From CAZOOW01 sp964581535 (GTDB taxonomy: Bacteria > Patescibacteriota > Saccharimonadia > Saccharimonadales > Saccharimonadaceae): a stretch of 64,000 bases of DNA. Position 1 is the stretch's first letter. Every line of letters begins with the position of its first letter. Shown here one piece after another: positions 24,881 through 32,846 of this stretch. Where the stretch lies: NCBI GenBank assembly GCA_964581535.1, contig CAZOOW010000001.1:1-64000 (forward strand), written 5' to 3'. A model generated the notes under the pieces. It searched no databases and was not told the DNA's origin. It worked only from the letters and a program-made list of their open reading frames with translations. Made by a program: the position numbers and the translations under genes.

Positions 24881-25750
24881 TCAGTTCACCAGTAGTATTA
24901 CGCCGATAAACGCCACACTCGCAGCAACGAACTTCTGAACGCCATACTTTTTCTCGTTAAGAAAAATGTAACCGCCAATCACCACAAGAATAACTTGCAA
25001 AGCAGCGATCGAGCCGATAAGTGAAGCGTTGTTGGATAATTGCAGGGCGTTGATAAAACAAAAACCTGCAATCGTACGCAAACCACCGAGCAGTAAAATT
25101 GTCTTAATGCTGCCGTCCTTGATGAGTACGGGTACTCTGGCAAGCTGGCGATTTGCAAGCAGGGTCATAAAGAATGCCTGCAATCCCCAACCAATGACAA
25201 CATAAGTAGCCAAGTTGACCGAGCTCAAAACATACTTCTCGCTTGTTATGCCTAGTCCCATGAATACAGCTGAAAGAATGGCGATGATTGTAAAGATGCC
25301 CACCTTGCTCTTGCGTGTCTTCCGCCGTGTCAGGAAAACAACAGACAGGCTTGAGCCGAATACGATACACGCCCCTAGAAATTGCAAGAACGTCAGTGTA
25401 TCACCAAGCAGCAGCCAAGACGCAACGACAATAACAATTACCCGAAATCTAGTGATGATGGCGAACTGCGAAGCCTCAACTTTTGTATTTGCCTTGAAAG
25501 ACGCTATGTTACCGAGTGCAAGCAACAGCCCTGTTAGTCCGAAAAACCACCAAATGCTAACGGGGAAATCTAAAGAAAAACCACCCTGTGCTATTGACCA
25601 GACAATGCCAAAAGGCACAACTGTCGCAAGGTACATCACGGCATTCGTAACAAAATGGTCTTTCGGATGTTTTTTCGCATAGTCTCTATACACAAGTGCA
25701 AAAATCGTTTCGAGTATCTGGTGTATCAGTATCGCGAGTTGCCAAGTCAT
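24881..25750 (-). CDS. EamA/DMT-family transporter
   Basis: 289 aa with ten hydrophobic helices in two repeated halves, as in drug/metabolite transporters. The second-half end (GGYIFLNEKKYGVQKFVAA) is typical of EamA proteins. It likely exports or imports a small metabolite across the cytoplasmic membrane. It lies between a hypothetical gene and a HAD phosphatase in the cargo operon, suggesting a shared substrate. Confidence 0.88.
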   Translation of the reverse strand: MTWQLAILIHQILETIFALVYRDYAKKHPKDHFVTNAVMYLATVVPFGIVWSIAQGGFSLDFPVSIWWFFGLTGLLLALGNIASFKANTKVEASQFAIITRFRVIVIVVASWLLLGDTLTFLQFLGACIVFGSSLSVVFLTRRKTRKSKVGIFTIIAILSAVFMGLGITSEKYVLSSVNLATYVVIGWGLQAFFMTLLANRQLARVPVLIKDGSIKTILLLGGLRTIAGFCFINALQLSNNASLIGSIAALQVILVVIGGYIFLNEKKYGVQKFVAASVAFIGVILLVN

Positions 25751-25778
25751 TTCAAATTTTTTCTATTTTAGTGCTGAC

Positions 25779-26237
25779 TTATGCGTTTTGACTGACTTCT
25801 GGGGTGATATGAACGACTGGGTGAAATGGGATATACGCTTCGAGTGGCTTACCTGTCAAATCACTCACTGTTTGTAGATACCAAGGGTTTTCATCTGGAT
25901 CTGGTACGCCATACTTGAACTCATGGCTGTCGCCGTAACCAAGAAAGTCAATAACGGCGTCAATTGGCAGACCACCCTTGCCATATCCATCGGACGTTAT
26001 CGGCTCTAGGTATTTTATAATCTCGCCCCCAGCTGCGTGGGGTGCATAAAATTTCAATGTAGGTGAGCTGGCAAGTGTTGCCAGCCTCTTTTTAGCGTCC
26101 TCGATGAGTTCTGTCTGCTTATCGACTGGTGCGTCTGGATATTGACGCAGAATTACTGCCTCTGCATTATCTATTGCGTCTTGCCAACGACTATCTATTG
26201 GCAGTTGTTCTGGCGTTTGTGGCATGTCCTCTGACAT
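25779..26237 (-). CDS. Hypothetical cargo protein
   Basis: 152 aa, soluble and acidic, not recognised. Motifs that may help: KFYAPHAAGGEIIKYLEPIT, GGLPIDAVIDFLGYGDSHEF and PFHPVVHITPEV. Several His and Asp residues are clustered, which could bind metal. First gene of the cargo operon; AAGGAG precedes the ATG. Its expression is controlled by the leader at 26291-26409. Confidence 0.65.
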   Translation of the reverse strand: MSEDMPQTPEQLPIDSRWQDAIDNAEAVILRQYPDAPVDKQTELIEDAKKRLATLASSPTLKFYAPHAAGGEIIKYLEPITSDGYGKGGLPIDAVIDFLGYGDSHEFKYGVPDPDENPWYLQTVSDLTGKPLEAYIPFHPVVHITPEVSQNA

Positions 26238-26290
26238 TTTTGTTCTCCTTTTTGCCTATTGTTTCTATGTTTCTTGCGGAAATAAAAAAC

Positions 26291-26409
26291 GACACCGCAA
26301 GGTGTCTTACTTCCATTCACAAATCGGAATAATACGTATTGTTTATGCGGTGCCGTTTCTAACGGATTACCGCAAAGGATTCGCGTCCGATTTGTTATAA
26401 AAGTAAGAC
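26291..26409 (-). ncRNA. Structured leader RNA B with intrinsic terminator (riboswitch-like)
   Basis: Minus strand. The extended -10 TGgTATGAT (box at 26416-26421) predicts a start near 26409, where closing stem P1 begins (26409-26401 with 26312-26304, 9 bp). Inside are P2 (10 bp, 26395-26386/26328-26319) and P3 (26373-26347: GCGGT, ATT, CCGTT...). The last bases of P1 (GAC) open the terminator GACACC/GGTGTC (26306-26291) followed by a U-run. This is the same plan as leader A at 18902-19021. It matches no class I know. Confidence 0.7.
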
Positions 26410-26438
26410 TTTTCTATCATACCATAATTTTGACAACA

Positions 26439-26656
26439 ACCACCGACCAGCCACGCCGTTTCTACGCTTTAGCGTAGCCGACCCGACAGACCTGACTTTT
26501 TCTCAACTGAAAAAAGAAATTCGGCGGGGGAAAATTCAAAAAAATCTGTAAAAGTCAGGGCTGGCGGGGCGGGTCAGCCTTTGGCTGGCAAACGGCGGGC
26601 TTTAGCTCAGCACTTCGTGCTAAAATGGGTTCGAGCGGAGTTGTAAAACTCTACCA
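26439..26656 (+). repeat. 218-bp perfect inverted repeat, right copy
   Basis: The exact reverse complement of 24174-24391. Its right end (CTCTACCA) overlaps the first five bases of the 135-bp repeat. A tRNA-like end (GGTTCGAG, then CTCTACCA) can be seen. Confidence 0.97.
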
Positions 26657-26786
26657 GAATCGAACTTTTCGAGGAATTGTCGCCCTTTTGGGCGATTTTT
26701 TCTTGCGTTTTGCGGAGCAAAACCCAAATGTTCTTGGGGGGAGGAATTTCTGGGGCAGCCGTAGGCTGCGCCTTTTTGGATTTTAG
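26652..26786 (+). repeat. 135-bp perfect inverted repeat, left copy
   Basis: The exact reverse complement of 28356-28490. It contains the terminator at 26680-26702, pointing toward the recombinase. Confidence 0.97.
26680..26702 (+). terminator. Intrinsic terminator in the left 135-bp repeat
   Basis: TCGCCC-TTTT-GGGCGA followed by a T-run. The mirror copy at about 28440-28462 works on the minus strand, just downstream of tRNA-Arg. Confidence 0.85.
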
Positions 26787-26805
26787 CCGCCATAGGCGGT
26801 TTTTT
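26785..26805 (+). terminator. Intrinsic terminator before the recombinase promoter
   Basis: CCGCC-ATA-GGCGG followed by TTTTTT. With the previous terminator it insulates the recombinase from upstream transcription. Confidence 0.8.
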
Positions 26806-26916
26806 GGTAAAATAGAAATGCACACAAGTTTACAGGATTTTCCTATTTTTATGGCTTTAATAGCCGTCTCGTACAATCTGGGAATTTCCTAGCTTGTGTG
26901 CAACGAGGCGGCTATT
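26805..26916 (+). promoter_or_regulatory. Recombinase promoter and pseudoknotted leader
   Basis: The extended -10 TGgTAAAAT (26805-26813) predicts a start near 26820. The leader then holds CACACAAG (26821-26828) pairing with CTTGTGTG (26893-26900), and a 14-nt segment (26859-26872) pairing at 13 of 14 with 26903-26916. The order of the four strands makes an H-type pseudoknot ending 5-6 nt before the GAGGGGG ribosome site, so translation could be controlled. Confidence 0.6.
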
Positions 26917-26936
26917 TAAGTTGTGAGGGGGCAACA

Positions 26937-28568
26937 ATGAAAGAATTACTACTAAACATAGAGCTGGTGTATTACATCTATGTGCGTAAAAGCACCGATG
27001 TTGAGGACAAACAAGTTTTGAGCGTTGAGGCGCAAATCGTGGAGCTGCGCAAGTTTGCGGCAGACAATAATCTAAAGATTGAGGACGTTATCATTGAAAA
27101 GAAATCTGCCAAAACGCCAGGACGACCAAAGTTTAACAAAATGATGAAGCGTATAGAAAATGGCGAGGCAAGCGGGATTTTGTCGTGGCATCCTGACCGC
27201 CTTGCTCGTAACTCTATTGACGGTGGACAAATCATCTATTTACTCGATCAAGCCCGCTTGCAATCGCTCAAGTTTCCAACATTCTGGTTTGAAAATACCT
27301 CTCAAGGCAAGTTTATGTTGTCTATGGCATTTAGCCAGTCAAAGTATTACGTAGACAACTTGTCTGAAAATACAAAACGAGGTTTGCGCCAAAAAGTCCG
27401 ACTCGGGCACTACCCAAGCGGTGCGCCTATTGGCTACATAAACGATGTGCGTAAGAAAATAATCATCATAGACAAGCGGCGTGCGCCGCTTGTTGTTGAA
27501 GCCTATGAACTATACGCTGTCGGCGATAAAACCTTGCAAGATATCGCCGACTTTCTAGCCAGTAAAGGCATTATGACCAAGGGTAAGAAGTCCTTGAGCA
27601 AAGACCAGATAAAATACATGCTCATCAATCCGTTTTACTATGGACATTTTCGATACAATGGCGAGATACACGAGGGCAAGCACAAAGGCATTATTGAAAA
27701 GAAACTGTTTGACCGAGTACAAGCGGTTATTGCCAAGCGTTGCCACCCGCAAAAGGGCGCAACTGCGCCGCAAATCTTTTGCGGCTTGCTCCGTTGTGGC
27801 GGCTGCAATATGTCCGTAACAGCGGAAAAGAAAGTTAAGCACCAGAAAAACGGTAATGTGCATGAATATGTGTATTACCGTTGCTCTCGTAAAAGCAAGG
27901 TTATGAAATGCACCGAGCCAGCCATAACCAAACCAGAGCTAACAACCCAACTGACGGACATATTGCAGGGCTACGCCCTGCCGAAGTCGTGGGCAGTGGA
28001 GCTAGAAACAATGCTAGGTAAAGACGAAAAACAAGCAGAACAAAGTTCTGGCGTCTTTATCTCCGAGGCTCAAGAGCGCATAAGTAACTTGCAAAGCAAG
28101 TTACAGCGACTCTTAGACAGCTACCTTGACCAAGATATTGACCAAGCGACATACAAAATCACGCAAGCAGAGTTGATATCCAAGAAAAAGTCGCTAGAGG
28201 AACAAATCACCAAGCTAACGCTTGCCGCCAATGCGTGGGTTGAACCTATGCGCAGTTGGATAAAACAGGCGTATGACCTCAATAAAATCGCAAAGAACGC
28301 CGAGCCAGTGGCGATGAAGCAGGCTTTTACTGAAATCGAAGGATTGAACCTATTTCTAAAATCCAAAAAGGCGCAGCCTACGGCTGCCCCAGAAATTCCT
28401 CCCCCCAAGAACATTTGGGTTTTGCTCCGCAAAACGCAAGAAAAAATCGCCCAAAAGGGCGACAATTCCTCGAAAAGTTCGATTCTGGTACACCCGGCAA
28501 GATTCGAACTTGCGACACCTGGTTCCGAAGACCAGTGCTCTAATCCGCTGAGCTACGGGTGCATATAG
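26937..28568 (+). CDS. Large serine recombinase (integrase) of element 2
   Basis: 543 aa. The resolvase domain begins YYIYVRKSTDVED, with the nucleophilic Ser in RKS, and contains WHPDRLARN. A recombinase domain and zinc ribbon follow (CGGCNMSV, then CSRKSKVMKC), then a coiled coil (about 375-450). The last about 65 residues are odd: they are translated from the 135-bp repeat and then from antisense tRNA-Arg (ending HPARFELATPG... and SNPLSYGC), so the native tail has been replaced by repeat and att sequence. GAGGGGG precedes the ATG. Confidence 0.92.
   Translation: MKELLLNIELVYYIYVRKSTDVEDKQVLSVEAQIVELRKFAADNNLKIEDVIIEKKSAKTPGRPKFNKMMKRIENGEASGILSWHPDRLARNSIDGGQIIYLLDQARLQSLKFPTFWFENTSQGKFMLSMAFSQSKYYVDNLSENTKRGLRQKVRLGHYPSGAPIGYINDVRKKIIIIDKRRAPLVVEAYELYAVGDKTLQDIADFLASKGIMTKGKKSLSKDQIKYMLINPFYYGHFRYNGEIHEGKHKGIIEKKLFDRVQAVIAKRCHPQKGATAPQIFCGLLRCGGCNMSVTAEKKVKHQKNGNVHEYVYYRCSRKSKVMKCTEPAITKPELTTQLTDILQGYALPKSWAVELETMLGKDEKQAEQSSGVFISEAQERISNLQSKLQRLLDSYLDQDIDQATYKITQAELISKKKSLEEQITKLTLAANAWVEPMRSWIKQAYDLNKIAKNAEPVAMKQAFTEIEGLNLFLKSKKAQPTAAPEIPPPKNIWVLLRKTQEKIAQKGDNSSKSSILVHPARFELATPGSEDQCSNPLSYGCI
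28356..28490 (-). repeat. 135-bp perfect inverted repeat, right copy
   Basis: Reverse complement of 26652-26786. It lies inside the 3' part of the recombinase gene and ends at the CCA of tRNA-Arg. On the minus strand it supplies the tRNA's terminator. Confidence 0.97.
28486..28562 (-). tRNA. tRNA-Arg (TCG), integration site of element 2
   Basis: Acceptor GCACCCG/CGGGTGT, anticodon stem CTGGT/ACCAG with loop CTTCGGA (anticodon TCG), T-loop TTCGAAT, encoded CCA. Its 3' end is duplicated at 24000-24013. The CCA comes from the element side; the older copy at 24000 lacks it. Confidence 0.96.
28488..28501. repeat. attR of element 2 (inside tRNA-Arg)
   Basis: 14-bp direct repeat of 24000-24013. 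Confidence 0.9.
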
Positions 28569-28631
28569 TTATACCTCTGCTGCGAAGCTATTATAACAGA
28601 TGTGGGTTTAATAGCGGTATACTGAGTATAT

Positions 28632-29681
28632 ATGAAACAAACTTCTAAAATCATGCTCGCACCATTTACTTCACTCAAAGTAGGAGGTCCCGCTGAAAAG
28701 CTAGTAGAAATTTCAAGCTATGAAGAAATGCAAGATACTTTACGATCACTACCAGAGTCTGAAGCATTAACGCTGCTTGGATATGGTAGCAACAGCCTTA
28801 TCAGCGACAAAGGGCTCCCTGGTACAACCGTCATCTGGAACGGGGGTTCTATTAAAATCGACGGGACTAGTGTTATAGCCGATGCAGGCGTGTGGTTCGA
28901 TGAGTTGGTTGAAAAGACTATAGAAACGGGACTTTGGGGGCTTGAGTTGATGAGTGAGATCCCGAGTAGCGTCGGAGGCGCCATCATGGGAAATATCGCT
29001 GCATACGGCCAGCAGATCTCTGACACACTGGAGTGGATAGAGCTATATGACAGGAAATCGAAAACTACAATGCGCAGGGATAAAAATGATTTCGTATTTG
29101 AATACCGTCATTCTTCACTTCAAGACCACCCAAACCTGTACGTACTTCGCGCTGGCTTCCGTTTATCCGATAGTCCGCTACATGAGCTGAAATACGCCGC
29201 CGCAGTGAAAGTAGCCGAGGAGCTCGGGTGCGATACAACCAACCTTGTCGGACGTCGAACAGCGATCATCGAAACCCGAAATCGTGCTGGCTCAATTTAC
29301 CACCCCAATGATGCCTCTATGCTCCGTACGGCAGGATCTTTTTTTAAAAACCCGATGGTAACGACTGAAAAAGCCCTTGAGTTAGCGAAATATGATGAAA
29401 GTGGTGCGACGGCTGAACGAATTCTTCAGCAGAACAAGATACATGGCGGCAGCAGCCACCGCGCCTCGGCAGCGCATGTACTACTCGCTGCCGGCTTTAA
29501 TCGAGGTGATACGTGGGGACATGTCAGGCTACACCCTTCACATGTGTTAAAGCTAGAGGCTCTCGACGGAGCAAACGCTCAGGAGATTTTCCACGTCGTC
29601 CAGATGATTGTAGACACCGTCAAGCAGAAGCTTGATATCACAATAGAGCCAGAAGTTCGTTTTTTAGGCGATTTTTCATAA
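28632..29681 (+). CDS. murB: MurB, UDP-N-acetylenolpyruvoylglucosamine reductase
   Basis: 349 aa. NADPH-dependent, FAD-containing enzyme that makes UDP-MurNAc for peptidoglycan. FAD-binding motif GYGSNSLI, the IPSSVGGAIMGNIAAYG loop, catalytic Ser in AGSFFKNP and the terminal Glu in EPEVRFLG are present (type I MurB length). TATACT lies 8 nt before the ATG. It is followed by murA in the same direction. It starts about 70 nt after tRNA-Arg. Confidence 0.96.
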   Translation: MKQTSKIMLAPFTSLKVGGPAEKLVEISSYEEMQDTLRSLPESEALTLLGYGSNSLISDKGLPGTTVIWNGGSIKIDGTSVIADAGVWFDELVEKTIETGLWGLELMSEIPSSVGGAIMGNIAAYGQQISDTLEWIELYDRKSKTTMRRDKNDFVFEYRHSSLQDHPNLYVLRAGFRLSDSPLHELKYAAAVKVAEELGCDTTNLVGRRTAIIETRNRAGSIYHPNDASMLRTAGSFFKNPMVTTEKALELAKYDESGATAERILQQNKIHGGSSHRASAAHVLLAAGFNRGDTWGHVRLHPSHVLKLEALDGANAQEIFHVVQMIVDTVKQKLDITIEPEVRFLGDFS

Positions 29682-29725
29682 TAAACTATCATTTGTATTC
29701 GTCTGGTGATATAATCTAAAGCACT

Positions 29726-31249
29726 ATGACACAGAACTACATGCGTCGCATAGGTGCTCTCATCCATGAGACCCGTCTGTCGCGGGGAATGACGCAATCC
29801 GAGCTGGCTGCTGCGCTCGGTACCTCGCAGAGTGCTGTAAACCGTATGGAAAAAGGAGGTCAGAACGTCTCTTTGGAAATGCTGGCGCGGATCGGCGAAG
29901 TGCTTTCAAGCGATATCGTATCGCTCAGCACCCCTGGTTCCAATCTTCGGATAAATGGCGGCAAAAAACTCACTGGAGAAATTGCCGTTAAAACCAGTAA
30001 AAATGCGGCCGTTGCCCTGCTCTGCGCTAGTTTACTCAACAAAGGCACGACGACACTTCGCCGTGTCGCGCGAATAGAAGAAGTTAATAGAATTATCGAA
30101 GTACTGAATAGTATCGGCGTCCGAACGAAATGGGTTGATGAGACGAATGATCTAATAATTACTCCTCCTGCGAGATTAAAGATTGAGAACATGGATAACG
30201 ACGCGGCGATGAAAACACGTACTGTGTTGATGTTTCTCGGTCCACTGCTTCATCAGTACAAATCGTTCAAAATTCCTTACGCGGGAGGCTGCAACCTTGG
30301 TACGAGAACGGTTGAGCCTCATCTAAATGGGCTGCGTCCATTCGGGCTAGATGTCACTGCCACAAATAACTTTTATAACGTCAGTTCGAAACCTACTCGC
30401 GCTGACCGATCAATCATACTGACTGAACGTGGCGACACGGTTACTGAAAACGTGCTGATGGCAGCAGCTATGCACGAGGGTACTACTATTATTAGGAATG
30501 CCAGCCCAAACTACATGGTGCAGGACGTATGCTTCTTCCTGGAAAAACTTGGCGTAAGAATCGAAGGTATAGGCACAACAATCCTTAAGATACGTGGACT
30601 TAAGTCTATAAAAAAGAACGTCGAATACTACCCGAGCGAAGACCCCATCGAAGCTATGAGTTTTATAGCTGCCGCAGCCGTCACAAACTCCGAAATAACT
30701 ATCAAACGCGCACCGATAGAGTTTTTGGAGCTTGAACTTGCCACCCTTCATGAAATGCGCCTGAACTACACTCTTAGTGACGAATACACCGCAAACAACG
30801 GACGGACACGACTTGTCGACATCACGATTCATAAATCCTCACTCATAGCTCCGAAAGACAAACTCCATGCGTTGCCATTCCCGGGTATAAACATGGACAA
30901 CCTGCCGTTTCTCGGTCTAATTGCGGCTGTAGCCAAAGGCCGTACATTGATACATGATTGGAGTTATGAAAACCGAGCAATATACTTCCTAGAGCTGAAT
31001 AAGCTAGGCGCACAGTATGAAATTCTTGATCCGCATCGCGTATACGTCACGGGACCCACAAAGTGGCGAGCCGAAGATATTGTTGCTCCTCCTGCACTCC
31101 GGCCGACTGTCGTTATTCTTCTCGCTATGTTAGCGACCCCAGGTACCTCAATTCTTCGAAAAGTGTACCAAATGGATCGCGGGTACGAACAGCTCGCTGA
31201 ACGCCTTAATACTATCGGTGCAGATATCGAGAAATTCCGCGATCTTTAA
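29726..31249 (+). CDS. murA: MurA with an N-terminal helix-turn-helix domain
   Basis: 507 aa. Residues about 6-60 form an XRE-type helix-turn-helix (RGMTQSELAAALGTSQSAVNR). The rest is UDP-GlcNAc enolpyruvyl transferase, the first committed step of peptidoglycan synthesis. The Lys-Asn pair in KTSKNAAVA and the fosfomycin-target Cys in YAGGCNLGTRTVEPH are kept. An extended -10 (TGATATAAT, 29707-29715) lies 10 nt before the ATG. The fusion suggests the enzyme may regulate its own or other wall genes. Its stop overlaps the convergent sortase gene by 4 nt. Confidence 0.93.
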   Translation: MTQNYMRRIGALIHETRLSRGMTQSELAAALGTSQSAVNRMEKGGQNVSLEMLARIGEVLSSDIVSLSTPGSNLRINGGKKLTGEIAVKTSKNAAVALLCASLLNKGTTTLRRVARIEEVNRIIEVLNSIGVRTKWVDETNDLIITPPARLKIENMDNDAAMKTRTVLMFLGPLLHQYKSFKIPYAGGCNLGTRTVEPHLNGLRPFGLDVTATNNFYNVSSKPTRADRSIILTERGDTVTENVLMAAAMHEGTTIIRNASPNYMVQDVCFFLEKLGVRIEGIGTTILKIRGLKSIKKNVEYYPSEDPIEAMSFIAAAAVTNSEITIKRAPIEFLELELATLHEMRLNYTLSDEYTANNGRTRLVDITIHKSSLIAPKDKLHALPFPGINMDNLPFLGLIAAVAKGRTLIHDWSYENRAIYFLELNKLGAQYEILDPHRVYVTGPTKWRAEDIVAPPALRPTVVILLAMLATPGTSILRKVYQMDRGYEQLAERLNTIGADIEKFRDL

Positions 31250-31890
31250 AGTGAATTGAGCTTTGGCTTTCCGTCTGCCCAAACTATAGTTCCAACCGGC
31301 GAGGCGATGACGACTTCGCGTCCTGCTTTTGGCCCCGCAAGCTCACAGCTATACATTGTGAGTCGATTCTTTTCGGTGCGATGTTCGATTTCGACCGCAT
31401 CCGGTGTCACCTTTTTTTTCTCGATAACTTTGTATGCATAACGCACGCCTTCAAAATCTATATATATGTCGTCGTTAACGTTTAGTTTGTCTATATGATA
31501 AAACGGCGAACGGGCTTTTGTTTGAGTAGGAGTAATTCCGAGATTAAAACGATGCGCCGCTAGAACAAAATTTCCACCATCTTTTGGATTGCCGCTAGTT
31601 GGCGACCGGTGAACGGCACCTTTTTTCAAAGCCAAGGCTTCGTTCCCATTTATTGGCACGACGGCAACGTCAACGTTGATCTTTGGGACATACAAACGAT
31701 TTTCATTAATTATCGGCTGAGTGCTGACGAGTTTTTTTGCTGTTGTGTCGGGTTTAATAAAGATATCAGCCGTTGCAGGCGTGAGCGAATTAACAAGTAG
31801 ATACAGCCCGGCGATTATGCCGATGACTGGAAAAACGAGCCACCGTTTCCTTGTTTGTTTTTTGGCACCCTCACGATAGTTGTATCGCAT
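31246..31890 (-). CDS. Sortase
   Basis: 214 aa. N-terminal basic stretch and one membrane helix (about 17-40), then the sortase beta-barrel: catalytic His in VLAAHR, Cys in TMYSCEL and Arg in GREVVIA. It would cleave LPxTG-like signals and attach proteins to the wall. The two C-terminal anchors at about 4135 (IPATGG) and 5800 (VAATGP) are candidate substrates. TATTATAGCA-type sequence lies upstream of the ATG. Confidence 0.92.
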   Translation of the reverse strand: MRYNYREGAKKQTRKRWLVFPVIGIIAGLYLLVNSLTPATADIFIKPDTTAKKLVSTQPIINENRLYVPKINVDVAVVPINGNEALALKKGAVHRSPTSGNPKDGGNFVLAAHRFNLGITPTQTKARSPFYHIDKLNVNDDIYIDFEGVRYAYKVIEKKKVTPDAVEIEHRTEKNRLTMYSCELAGPKAGREVVIASPVGTIVWADGKPKLNSL

Positions 31891-31933
31891 TAGGAATATT
31901 ATAGCACAACCTACTTATGCCTAAACGTCAAAA

Positions 31934-32764
31934 CTAGCTACGTTTTTTGACTTCGAGCTCTTTCACCAGATTTATGATATCGGCTTTATACGGTTCAATC
32001 GAATAAGCAATCGCTGGTTTACTGCCGGACAAAGAATCATCAGATGCTACAACTGGCGATTGGCTAATGACAAGCAGATGCCACCGATTATTCGCTTCAA
32101 AGACTGTGGAATAAACTATTGTTTTACCTGCAGACTTGGTGGGGCATAGGAAAATATCTTTTTTGGTCGCTTCGTTTTTTACAGAAATTCTATCTTGAGT
32201 AGAGCTATAGCAAAAAATCGCACTATCATCCGGTTTGTTCTGCAGTCTAGACAGTGTTAGCATGAGTGGCGGCTGGCCACCTTTAGAGATTTTTGAAACG
32301 AGTTTTGTAGTGGTATTTCCGGAAACTGAGGCAGTTGCCTGTTTGTAAAATGGGAAAATGTAGCTGTCTGTGGCAGTGTTGTAGTTTGTAAGTTTCATGC
32401 CGTTACTAGAAAAATACGCAAAAGCGGCTGCTATCAAAAACAACGCGACGAGTCCGATAATGATCGTGAGCTTTCTGGAAACGTTTTGAGGCAGCGAGAC
32501 AACCTTTGGCACCGTAAGCTTGAGTTTGGGCTTTGTAGAGACGGGTTTTTCGTTTAATTGGTCTACTGCCGAAGCCGGCCGCGGGGGTTCATCTATAAGC
32601 CTGCTTTGAGTACCGCCAGGGCTCGCGAGCCTCGTAGATGCAACGGAGGGAACAGTAGGTCTGTTGTAAGGGGGCCGTGTTGCTTGACGGGCTGAGGTTA
32701 AACGGCGATTTGGTGGTGGTGTAGAAGCGCCTGCGCGAGGCTTAGGTCGACGTATATCATCCAT
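31934..32764 (-). CDS. Membrane protein with Pro-rich cytoplasmic N-terminus
   Basis: 276 aa. The first about 85 residues are basic and Pro/Ser-rich, followed by one membrane helix (about 98-118) and an extracytoplasmic domain of about 155 residues with two Cys (FCYSS, FLCPT) that may form a disulfide. Function not recognised. It lies upstream of the sortase on the same strand, so a cell-surface role is likely. I chose the ATG at 32764; an in-frame ATG 12 codons earlier is possible. Confidence 0.65.
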   Translation of the reverse strand: MDDIRRPKPRAGASTPPPNRRLTSARQATRPPYNRPTVPSVASTRLASPGGTQSRLIDEPPRPASAVDQLNEKPVSTKPKLKLTVPKVVSLPQNVSRKLTIIIGLVALFLIAAAFAYFSSNGMKLTNYNTATDSYIFPFYKQATASVSGNTTTKLVSKISKGGQPPLMLTLSRLQNKPDDSAIFCYSSTQDRISVKNEATKKDIFLCPTKSAGKTIVYSTVFEANNRWHLLVISQSPVVASDDSLSGSKPAIAYSIEPYKADIINLVKELEVKKRS

Positions 32765-32812
32765 AGTATATCGATACTGATTGTAACAGTGTGGGTTCAT
32801 CTTGTCTGCACC

Positions 32813-32841
32813 GTGACAATATCGCCCCTGTTTGATACAAT
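32813..32841 (+). promoter_or_regulatory. Promoter of the candidate RNA beside tRNA-His
   Basis: GTGACA, a 17-nt spacer and TACAAT. The predicted start near 32847 coincides with the first base of a hairpin. Confidence 0.6.
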
Positions 32842-32846
32842 ATCGA

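Larger units (their letters stand above)
24000..28501. mobile_element. Integrative element 2 in tRNA-Arg (TCG)
   Basis: About 4.5 kb between 14-bp direct repeats. Contents: a hairpin-rich left end (24014-24176), a cargo of three minus-strand genes with a riboswitch-like leader inside perfect 218-bp inverted repeats, and a serine recombinase inside perfect 135-bp inverted repeats. The recombinase tail is encoded by the antisense of tRNA-Arg. Module ends carry TACCA/TGGTA, i.e. a tRNA-like CCA. No replication genes are visible. Confidence 0.88.

Noticed and set aside
26607..28465. Open frames in both copies of the 135-bp repeat on either strand
   Set aside because: They mirror one another because of the inverted repeat and lack starts with ribosome sites, apart from the recombinase itself.
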